Source: CBDFNN01 sp965250215 (GTDB taxonomy: Bacteria; Bacteroidota; Rhodothermia; Rhodothermales; DATKEJ01). Taken from it: a DNA stretch of 64,000 nt. This document shows positions 53,662 through 60,368 of the stretch, one piece after another. The stretch covers positions 2,294,001-2,358,000 of the forward strand of contig CBDFNN010000004.1 in assembly GCA_965250215.1 (NCBI GenBank). The letters run 5' to 3'. The notes under the pieces were generated by a model that saw only the letters and a program-made list of their open reading frames with translations, was not told where the DNA came from and made no database searches. The stretch's first letter is position 1. Every line of letters begins with the position of its first letter. Made by a program: the position numbers and the translations under genes.

Positions 53662-53838
53662 CGATATTATTTGATCTAAGGTTTAAGATATATGGTATAC
53701 CTGTTTTCACGGGTAATACATTGGTTCGGGAAATATATTGCGATTCGTAAAGCTTGTTGGTGAAAATGGGATTCAGACGTGTTCTTTGAGAACTTACATC
53801 GTTTCGAGCTTTTTGATTGATCCACCTAATACAATCCA

Positions 53839-54303
53839 GTGATAAATAATTCAGCGCAGGTTAAAAAGCTTCTAGAATATGATCTTTGGGCAAGTCGATT
53901 GCTCATGGAACAGCTCATGAACTTGAAGGGCGAGTCCTTAGCAGGCGTCATCAGGTTGCTTAGTCATGTCACAAATGCCCAAGATATCTGGCTGAGTCGG
54001 ATATCGGATCACGTCATGACTGGCGGAGTCTGGGATTCCTTCGACGTAAAGGCCCTCTACATGCGGATTGAGTACCTGAACACTTTGTGGAAAACGGAAA
54101 CTGAGAGACTAGATGCAGACCCTGAAGAGGTCATTAGCTATCAAACCCATGAGGGAGAGGAGTTCAAGACTTTGCTTTCCGACATTTTTAGCCACGTCAT
54201 CAATCACGGGACTCATCATAGAGGGCAGGTCTCTAGAATAATTCGGGAGAGCGGCTACGCGCCTCCTCAAACAGATTATATTTATTATTGCCGCCTTGGC
54301 TAG
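53839..54303 (+). CDS. DinB/YfiT-like putative metal-dependent four-helix protein
   Basis: 154 residues from a GTG (MINNSAQVKKLLEYDLWASR). The four-helix bundle carries the His triad typical of the DinB superfamily: LLSHVTNAQDIWLSRI early and FSHVINHGTHHRGQVSRII late (His-x3-His region). KLLEYDLWASRLL is the family's usual first helix. Members bind a divalent metal; some act in thiol transfer or are induced by damage, most are uncharacterised. It is followed after 127 bases by terC on the same strand. The precise substrate cannot be told from sequence. Confidence 0.88.
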   Translation: MINNSAQVKKLLEYDLWASRLLMEQLMNLKGESLAGVIRLLSHVTNAQDIWLSRISDHVMTGGVWDSFDVKALYMRIEYLNTLWKTETERLDADPEEVISYQTHEGEEFKTLLSDIFSHVINHGTHHRGQVSRIIRESGYAPPQTDYIYYCRLG

Positions 54304-54430
54304 GCTTTCCAGAGCAAGGAATTAAAGGTGAATGCGACAATTTAGGCTCGACTGTGATTCTGGGACAATAGAAACCTCCAAGACAAGGAATCCAAAAATT
54401 GGACCCATGTACTTTTCAAAATAGAAAGAG

Positions 54431-55189
54431 ATGCTAGAAGGAATTATTGAACCGGCCATACTAATTTCTCTGCTGACTCTAACATTGTTAGAGATCGTTT
54501 TGGGAATCGACAACATCGTTTTCATTTCGATATTGTCTGACAAGCTTCCAGAGGAGCAGCAGAAAAAGGCGCAAAACTTAGGATTGCTTCTTGCCATGGG
54601 AGGAAGGATTGCACTTCTTCTCAGTCTTTCTTGGATGATGCGACTGACTGAACCCCTGTTTTCAGTCATGGAGTATGCCTTTTCCGGGAGAGACTTGATC
54701 CTACTATTTGGAGGATTCTTTCTCATCTACAAGGCCACTCACGAGATACACAACAAATTGGAAGGTGCAGAAGAGGGGCAGGGCTCCGCCAAGGAAGGGA
54801 TCACATTCTCTGGCGTCCTGACTCAGATATTTTTGCTAGACATGGTCTTTTCACTAGACTCGGTCATCACAGCTGTTGGAATAGCTGATGAGGTATGGGT
54901 CATGGTTACGGCGATTATCATCGCAATTCTGATCATGATGGTCTCTATGGGATCGATTTCGAAATTTATCAATGAGCATCCTACTATCAAGATATTGGCC
55001 TTGAGCTTCCTTTTGATGATCGGTTTTACCTTGATGGCGGAAGGCTTTCATTTCGAGATTCCGAAAGGCTACATCTATGGGGCCATGGCCTTCTCGATTT
55101 TCGTCGAGCTTCTCAACCTTCGGATGCGAAAAGCAAAAACTGGTCCAGTTGAACTGAGAAATACCCCGGAACTGGAGGAAGAGGGGTGA
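54431..55189 (+). CDS. TerC-family integral membrane protein
   Basis: 252 residues and about seven membrane helices. The N terminus SLLTLTLLEIVLGIDNIVFI holds the conserved Glu and Asp of the TerC fold, and a second internal copy appears in LTQIFLLDMVFSLDSVITAV (Asp, Asp). GGRIALLLSLSWMMRL and ILALSFLLMIGFTLMAEGFH also match. Family members such as Alx and MeeF-type proteins export Mn2+ or insert metal into secreted enzymes; tellurite resistance is only one context. Its stop codon lies in the first unit of a heptamer array that continues to about 55234. The DUF1289 gene downstream lies in the same orientation. Confidence 0.92.
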   Translation: MLEGIIEPAILISLLTLTLLEIVLGIDNIVFISILSDKLPEEQQKKAQNLGLLLAMGGRIALLLSLSWMMRLTEPLFSVMEYAFSGRDLILLFGGFFLIYKATHEIHNKLEGAEEGQGSAKEGITFSGVLTQIFLLDMVFSLDSVITAVGIADEVWVMVTAIIIAILIMMVSMGSISKFINEHPTIKILALSFLLMIGFTLMAEGFHFEIPKGYIYGAMAFSIFVELLNLRMRKAKTGPVELRNTPELEEEG

Positions 55190-55234
55190 TGGTTATTGGT
55201 GAGTGGTTATTGGTTTGTGGTTGGAGATTGGATA
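55186..55234. repeat. heptanucleotide tandem repeat starting at the terC stop codon
   Basis: Seven seven-base units are read in phase: GTGATGG, TTATTGG, TGAGTGG, TTATTGG, TTTGTGG, TTGGAGA, TTGGATA. TTATTGG occurs twice exactly. The terC TGA (55187-55189) lies in the first unit. Confidence 0.7.
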
Positions 55235-55259
55235 TATGCAAGATGGGAGTTGGGAAAGT

Positions 55260-55445
55260 ATGAGGGATAGGAAGGATGAAATTCCGGAAGTAGAGGTGGC
55301 CTCGCCCTGTGTTGGAAAATGCAAGATGGGACTTGATAGCTATTGCGGGGGCTGCAGGAGAACGATCGGGGAAATCATGGACTGGCCGTATTTGAACGAT
55401 GCGGAGAAGACCGAAGTACTGAGGAGAGTAGGGGAAAGGAAGTGA
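55260..55445 (+). CDS. DUF1289 small cysteine-rich protein
   Basis: 61 residues from the ATG at 55260 (MRDRKDEIPEVEVASPCVGK). Longer in-frame starts (55203 onward) would translate the heptamer repeat and are unlikely. The domain is SPCVGKCKMGLDSYCGGCRR followed by TIGEIMDWPYLNDAEK. The four cysteines (Cys-x3-Cys ... Cys-x2-Cys) suggest a metal site. DUF1289 proteins are small, widespread and of unknown function. The gene sits between two heptamer arrays: one before its start and one that begins at its own stop codon. Confidence 0.85.
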   Translation: MRDRKDEIPEVEVASPCVGKCKMGLDSYCGGCRRTIGEIMDWPYLNDAEKTEVLRRVGERK

Positions 55446-55504
55446 GGAGTGGGGAGTGAGGAGTGAGGAGTGGGGAGTGAGGAGTGAGGAGTGAGGAGTG
55501 AGGA
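55442..55504. repeat. nine-copy heptanucleotide tandem repeat (GTGAGGA/GTGGGGA)
   Basis: Nine units in perfect phase: GTGAGGA seven times and GTGGGGA at copies 2 and 5. The DUF1289 stop codon TGA (55443-55445) is inside copy 1. It resembles STRR heptamers of cyanobacteria. About 200 bases without a gene follow it; I see only a T-rich stretch near 55660-55720 there. Confidence 0.93.
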
Positions 55505-55713
55505 TATCACTGCGAAATTAGAGACCGATTGCATCAAAAGGTCGGGTTTAGGTCCTGCAGATGACGATGTCACCTTTTTAGCTTTTGAGTGCGTCTAACA
55601 CCTAGCGTATACAGGAGGGAGTCTAGGCTAAAACGGTGAGATATTGATCAAGCACAGTAGGCTTTTTTTCTTGGGATGCCATTTTTCTAGGGATGTTAAT
55701 TTTTTATAATTTT

Positions 55714-56190
55714 CTAAGGATGTTTGATCTCTTCAGACAGCATCTCGATCATTTTCCCCATCCGGCGTTTGGTTGTCTCTTCCTTTTTAGCGCCGTCAAC
55801 CCATTCAAAATATTCTCTCTGGTTGGTGAAAGACAGACCCTCAAAGTAGCTCTTGCATGTCGGATGTTCATCTAGAACAATCTGCATGTATTTTGGAAGC
55901 TTGACAACGCGAGGCTCATCATCTTTCTCTAGCACAACCTCGACGATGTCTCCGAAGCCTTTTTCGATGGCTTCGCGAATTTCCTTTCTCAATCCCAGTG
56001 TATGACAGTGATGGTCCATCTTGACAAGGGATCCGCGATTGACAAATCCGTCAATTCTAGCTTTTACAGCGACTCGTCCTTTGATGCCAAACTCGTCCAA
56101 GACCGAGTAAGGAAATTCGACAAAGGCGAAATTCTTGTTTGCTACTCTTTTGATCTCAGCCTCAAACTTGTAGACCTTATTTTTAGCCAT
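55714..56190 (-). CDS. YdeI/OmdA-like protein with DUF1905 domain
   Basis: I use the ATG at 56190 (MAKNKVYKFEAEIKRV), as the longer frame to 56298 adds a cysteine-rich, non-domain stretch. The 158-residue protein has a DUF1905 beta-barrel at the N terminus (FAFVEFPYSVLDEFGIKGRV, with KARIDGFVNRGSLVKM). A helical YdeI/OmpD-associated domain follows at the C terminus (KLPKYMQIVLDEHPTCKSYF, then SFTNQREYFEWVDGAKKEET and RRMGKMIEMLSEEI). The Lys-Glu-Glu-Thr and Arg-Arg run is the usual YdeI tail. Such proteins are cytoplasmic and of uncertain function, sometimes linked to resistance to membrane peptides. Gap to the DUF4159 gene: 128 bases on the same strand. Confidence 0.85.
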   Translation of the reverse strand: MAKNKVYKFEAEIKRVANKNFAFVEFPYSVLDEFGIKGRVAVKARIDGFVNRGSLVKMDHHCHTLGLRKEIREAIEKGFGDIVEVVLEKDDEPRVVKLPKYMQIVLDEHPTCKSYFEGLSFTNQREYFEWVDGAKKEETTKRRMGKMIEMLSEEIKHP

Positions 56191-56318
56191 TGATTTGTAT
56201 GGTTTGTTTGTCGAATAGAATTTATGACTACATCGAGCAAAGCAGATACACCATCCCGCCCAGAATGTCAATCTCGTCCAGAAATTTAGAAAGCCCATCT
56301 AGTCCAGATGGTCCCAGA

Positions 56319-57017
56319 CTAATGTGTCATCGCGTAGATGATAAAGTTGATGGCCATTTGAAAGCTGACAGTCGATTCTGCCTCCCAATTTCTGTCGGGC
56401 CATTCCCAACCATCTCCGATATCTTGATTGTAGCAGATGATGCACATCATCCTGCCATCGTCATCAAAGATCCCAAAATAGCGGTCGTCGTCACCTGAGA
56501 AATAGGGTTTCGTTGATTGAGCGGAGATGGGATCAATATCAAAGTAGACGGACCAAATCGGATGCTTGGGCGACAATTCCACAGGTTCACGTTCCGGAAA
56601 TACCTGTTTGATGTTGTAATAGAAATTGGCCCACTGATCATCTCCATATCCCGGATAGTCGTGAAAATCATCGATAATCATGAAACCACCGCGTGCAAAG
56701 TACTTTTGCATCTGCTCCACCTCGGCGAGATTTGTTTGCCAGTAGCCGGGTTCACACAAATAGAGTACGGGATGTTCGAAGATGCGATCGTCTGTTAGGG
56801 TAAGAACAATGGGTTCTCCATCGATTTGGATGTTGCTTGTTCGTTCTATCGCCTCGTATAGATTGTGCTCTGCGGTAGGGTAGTCATAGGCCCATGTGGC
56901 TGCACGAGCATAGGGGACGGTATCGTAGCGAATGCGCACAAAGCGAAAGCCCGTTTCATCTAGTGCCGGGGAGGCAGATAGAAGAAGGCTTAATATGAGA
57001 AGCGCAAGAGATTTCAC
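56319..57017 (-). CDS. DUF4159-domain protein (envelope operon, last gene)
   Basis: 232 residues with a signal peptide (MKSLALLILSLLLSASPA). The body is a DUF4159 domain: FRFVRIRYDTVPYARAATWA, then HNLYEAIERTSNIQIDGEPI and FEHPVLYLCEPGYWQTNLAE. A Rossmann-like stretch follows, FARGGFMIIDDFHDYPGYGD. The domain has a GATase/flavodoxin-type fold but no catalytic Cys is apparent. In FCB genomes it often accompanies BatA- and VWA-type membrane proteins. Here it follows the caspase-like gene by 12 bases and closes the minus-strand operon that starts beyond the window. The role is unknown, presumably periplasmic. Confidence 0.85.
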   Translation of the reverse strand: MKSLALLILSLLLSASPALDETGFRFVRIRYDTVPYARAATWAYDYPTAEHNLYEAIERTSNIQIDGEPIVLTLTDDRIFEHPVLYLCEPGYWQTNLAEVEQMQKYFARGGFMIIDDFHDYPGYGDDQWANFYYNIKQVFPEREPVELSPKHPIWSVYFDIDPISAQSTKPYFSGDDDRYFGIFDDDGRMMCIICYNQDIGDGWEWPDRNWEAESTVSFQMAINFIIYAMTH

Positions 57018-57029
57018 GATCTAGCTCGA

Positions 57030-58025
57030 TTATTCTATACTGGCATTGAGTCTTGCTAGTTTGACGAAGATCACCTCCAAACGGGAATAGTAATCTTCCC
57101 CTGGAAGTTGGCTTTTCTGACTCTTGACAGATGCAATCTCTTGTTCGAGTCTGTTTTTCTCAGTGAGTATTTCGGCTGCTCTTACTGGATCCACAACTTG
57201 TCCTGAAGCAAGGACAGGATTTCCTCGTCGAAGTAAGGTCAGTGATGCGAGGTTACCATCGCTTCCACCCGCGAGCTCATCGAGTCGGGAGCCTTCGCCA
57301 TCTGCATTATCGTCGAGAAGTGCGTGCTCAGTCGCAAGATTTTGTGCGGTCTCATATTCTCGTGCCGTGGCTTCGGAAGCATAGGTGAAAATCTCTTGCA
57401 CCGAAAGATCTCCATTTTTGTCCAAATCGGATGCCGAGTTCTCCAAGGCCTCTACGAGGTATTTCGGAAAGATAGTGTCGTTTCGTTGACTTCCTCTCCT
57501 TGTTGCTGTCACGATCACTCTCCCTGGACCACTTAATGCATCGATAAATGGTGCGCTGGCTGAGGTCGTGTTTATTACGACAATTCTACCTGCCTTAATG
57601 CCATCCAAGAGTTCGGCGTAGTCTCTTGCACCGAGATCTTTGCGAGGGATATTTACATAAGCCTCGTCGCCATCAAAACTTCCATGTCCGAAGAAAACTA
57701 GGAAGAACTGATCGTCCGCTCCAAGCAATCCACTAAAGTTTTTAAACGCTTGCGTGATATTTTCAGCGTTAGAAACATCGTCTACGAAGCCCTGATCTGA
57801 GATAGAAGCTTCACCAAGGAGAACAACATGGTCTGCTCTAAAGCCGAGTTCATCGATCAGAGCATTCTTTGTTTGGAATAGATAGTCGCGGAAATTATTA
57901 GAGTATTCAGGTCCGCCCCCGAGCCCGCCTATCAATAAGGCATAACTATTCTGTTGATCGGATTGCGCCAGAAGTGGGTTGCTGGCAAGCAAGAGTAGTA
58001 AGAGAAGGGCAGAGAGAATTTTCAT
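57030..58025 (-). CDS. secreted caspase-fold protein lacking the catalytic cysteine (pseudo-peptidase)
   Basis: 331 residues with a signal peptide (MKILSALLLLLLLASNPLLA). The fold is read as caspase/legumain-like: SYALLIGGLGGGPEYSNNFR, RADHVVLLGEASISD and LVFFGHGSFDGDEAYVNIPR, with the catalytic His114 in FGHG. Where the Cys should follow strand 4 (pattern IDACxSG) the sequence is VVINTTSASAPFIDAL, that is Thr/Ser at 153-157, so classic cysteine proteolysis is unlikely. A possible Ca-loop follows (SDLDKNGDLSVQEIFTYASE). It lies three bases after the VWA gene stop and 12 before the DUF4159 gene. It is probably a scaffold or binding protein; the fold assignment is sound, the function open. Confidence 0.8.
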   Translation of the reverse strand: MKILSALLLLLLLASNPLLAQSDQQNSYALLIGGLGGGPEYSNNFRDYLFQTKNALIDELGFRADHVVLLGEASISDQGFVDDVSNAENITQAFKNFSGLLGADDQFFLVFFGHGSFDGDEAYVNIPRKDLGARDYAELLDGIKAGRIVVINTTSASAPFIDALSGPGRVIVTATRRGSQRNDTIFPKYLVEALENSASDLDKNGDLSVQEIFTYASEATAREYETAQNLATEHALLDDNADGEGSRLDELAGGSDGNLASLTLLRRGNPVLASGQVVDPVRAAEILTEKNRLEQEIASVKSQKSQLPGEDYYSRLEVIFVKLARLNASIE

Positions 58026-58028
58026 GTT

Positions 58029-60362
58029 TTATGGGAGACCTTTTCTTCTCCGTGAAATCCACTCGATGGATAGGAGAAGCAAGATAATTCCAAAAAGGAA
58101 GGGCATGTCCCAAAGATATTCCCAGGTAAAAATCGATGTGCTCGTTTTCCTTTGGCTCAAATTGGTCGGAATATTTGAGACTTGGTCCGCGCTGTAGTAA
58201 AAGCCACCAGCTGTTTGAGCTAAGCTCTCTAAATAATCTCGCTTGAGTGTGGCATCAAAATACTCTCGGTTGGAAGGTCTAATCTGAAAGTGCTGGTCTG
58301 TCGAAAGCAGAGTTTGACCATCCTTGCTGGCAACAACGCTCAACTTGTAGAGGCCGTTCACTTGAGGAAGTATGTCCTTGCTGTATTTTCCATCTTCCGT
58401 TAATTCCGCCTGAAAGTCGATCCTTTCAATGCTTCCATCGGGCTTTGTAAGCAGGGCCGATACATCACCACCGTCAATCGCTTTGAAGGTGTCACTAAAT
58501 AGATCAACCGAAAGATTGACTTCTTCGCCAGGAGCGTAGATTCTAGAATCAAGATCAAGGTTGACTCTATCCGGTGTGGAGGCCGAAAGCCATCGAACCA
58601 GTTGCCTCCAGAATCGAGCATGTCGAGCGTCGTCTGCTGGGAGTTGCATTTGCCATCTCCAAGTGCTTGCTGTCGCTAGAATTGCACTTCGTCCTTTTCC
58701 GTAACGCTGAATAGCTAGGAGGGGCTCGCTTGGTCCGTATTTGTCTTCAGGTTTTTCGGCCAGTACCAGAGCCCCTGGCTTTGGTGAGCCGAGGTAGTTG
58801 ATACTTGTCAATCTTGGCATGCTACTCCAGCGACTTCGATTGATCTGTGTGTCGGGAGAAAATTTAAGAATCGGGTTTTCCAGTCCTACAGCGGTGGGCT
58901 GAAATACAAATCCTTGATTTTCGTCCGTAGATCGAGGATCGGAAAATCGAGGCGGGACGATTGTCCTTCTTCCGGGATCGATTTCAATGGGTAGCAAATC
59001 GGCGATCGGCGTATTCCAATAGTCTCCCTCAGCCAAAGAAACTCGTCCACCCAGCATCAGGAGTCCGCCTCCGCGGACGCGGACAAAATTCTCCAGAAGT
59101 CTCAATTGTTCGAGCGAGAAAGACGAGGCCTCGATGTCTCCCAGAATTACGGCTTTGTATCGATGTAAGGCCGCTTCTGTCAATGGGAATCCGCCTGAAA
59201 GTTGCTCTGAGGATTCTATACCCTGGCGATACACCTTTCCCGTTCCTGTTCTAGACACTGATGCGAATTCGATGACCTGATCATCTTCCAGAGCCCGCTT
59301 AATGAATTTGAAATCCTTCCTAAGATTGCCCTCGAAGTAAAGGACTCGAATAGTGTCCTTTCGGGTATCGATCAGTACATCTTCACTATTGTTGACCTTG
59401 TTAATTTCCTGGGCCGCCGTCTCTATTTCTACACGATAATTTTGAACTCCAACATTTTGTGGTTCGTAGAAGAAGCTAAACTGATCAATTTTCCCGCCAC
59501 CTTTCAAGTTTTTTAGCTCGCTGTGAACCAGCTGCTCCCCTTGAAAGACGTTAAACTTTACTGGCTCAGTTTCCGTCATCCAGCTTCTAACTTTTAGATC
59601 AATCTCGGCACCAGTGTTTTCTTCGACAGCTTTACTGGAGGTAACGGTGAGCAGTTCTCTTTCTTGTTGGAAGCTCTCTTGACCGAGGCCAACTATGTGG
59701 AGAGGAATATTTTCTTGCTTAAGGTTCTGGGCCGCATTTTGGGCAAGCTCATCGCTATTGTCACCGCCGTCGGTAAGTAGAACGACACCGGCAAGTGGAA
59801 GGCCTCTGAAATCTGATACGACGCGTTCTAGAGCTTGATTTAGGTTTGTACTCGGGGAGTCGGGGGTACGGGGGCTCAGGGGCTCAGGGGCACCGGGGCT
59901 TAGGGGCACAGGAGTGAAGCGGGAGGTTTGATCGCTGAAGTTATAGTAGCGGATCTTGAAATTGGCCGAGAGAGACTCGGAAAGAGGCGTATCCGAATCA
60001 AAGAGAATCTGTCTCAAATCGTCAAAGCGAGTCCCATTGCTACCATCAGGAATACTCATGCTTGCAGATTCATCCACGAGTACGGCTACAAAGTTTTCAT
60101 CTGGGACGACGTCTGGAGTTATTAGTACGGGCTCCAAAAGGGGGAGGGCCAAGAGAAGTAATACAGGGATGCGAAGTCCTAAGGAAAGAGCCTTGTCTTT
60201 CTTACTACCGTAAATCGTGGCAAGACTGTAGATAAAAATAAAACCAAGAGCGAGTGCGGCCACAATGAATAGTGCAAACCACAGGTTCGCTGGTGTTACC
60301 TGGAATCCAATTTCGCCTTCGGAGAAATTGAGTCTGCTAAACTTGAAAAGCCATTCAAACAT
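58029..60362 (-). CDS. membrane-anchored VWA protein with a GATase-like domain (envelope operon)
   Basis: 777 residues. Two N-terminal helices (about 27-52 and 60-80) precede a VWA domain (about 90-220) with MIDAS Asp97-x-Ser99-x-Ser101 (VLVDESASMS) and VVLLTDGGDNSDELA. A Pro/Ser segment (about 150-171, PVPLSPGAPEPLSPRTP) sits just before the MIDAS Thr loop and is encoded by an octamer repeat. An Ig-like region follows, then a class I GATase-like domain (about 400-475, FVRVRGGGLLMLGGRVSLAE). Another Ig-like part and a C-terminal helix (PFLFGIILLLLSIEWISRRR) complete it. The domain order resembles the large VWA/GATase proteins of FCB envelope operons. Its role is unknown. It sits three bases before the caspase-like gene. 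Confidence 0.87.
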   Translation of the reverse strand: MFEWLFKFSRLNFSEGEIGFQVTPANLWFALFIVAALALGFIFIYSLATIYGSKKDKALSLGLRIPVLLLLALPLLEPVLITPDVVPDENFVAVLVDESASMSIPDGSNGTRFDDLRQILFDSDTPLSESLSANFKIRYYNFSDQTSRFTPVPLSPGAPEPLSPRTPDSPSTNLNQALERVVSDFRGLPLAGVVLLTDGGDNSDELAQNAAQNLKQENIPLHIVGLGQESFQQERELLTVTSSKAVEENTGAEIDLKVRSWMTETEPVKFNVFQGEQLVHSELKNLKGGGKIDQFSFFYEPQNVGVQNYRVEIETAAQEINKVNNSEDVLIDTRKDTIRVLYFEGNLRKDFKFIKRALEDDQVIEFASVSRTGTGKVYRQGIESSEQLSGGFPLTEAALHRYKAVILGDIEASSFSLEQLRLLENFVRVRGGGLLMLGGRVSLAEGDYWNTPIADLLPIEIDPGRRTIVPPRFSDPRSTDENQGFVFQPTAVGLENPILKFSPDTQINRSRWSSMPRLTSINYLGSPKPGALVLAEKPEDKYGPSEPLLAIQRYGKGRSAILATASTWRWQMQLPADDARHARFWRQLVRWLSASTPDRVNLDLDSRIYAPGEEVNLSVDLFSDTFKAIDGGDVSALLTKPDGSIERIDFQAELTEDGKYSKDILPQVNGLYKLSVVASKDGQTLLSTDQHFQIRPSNREYFDATLKRDYLESLAQTAGGFYYSADQVSNIPTNLSQRKTSTSIFTWEYLWDMPFLFGIILLLLSIEWISRRRKGLP
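59851..59914. repeat. octanucleotide G-rich tandem repeat inside the VWA gene
   Basis: Eight units of eight bases end at 58, 66, 74, 82, 90, 98, 06 and 14 of the 598xx-599xx numbering: CTCGGGGA, GTCGGGGG, TACGGGGG, CTCAGGGG twice, CACCGGGG, CTTAGGGG and CACAGGAG. It encodes the Pro-Ser segment at residues 150-171 on the minus strand. The G-tracts are on the template strand of the gene. Confidence 0.85.
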
Positions 60363-60368
60363 TCTTTT

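Noticed and set aside
55340..55573. Minus-strand frame of 77 codons rich in Leu-Thr-Pro-His-Ser
   Set aside because: It is the translation of the heptamer array at 55442 on the opposite strand and overlaps the well-supported DUF1289 gene; no domain.
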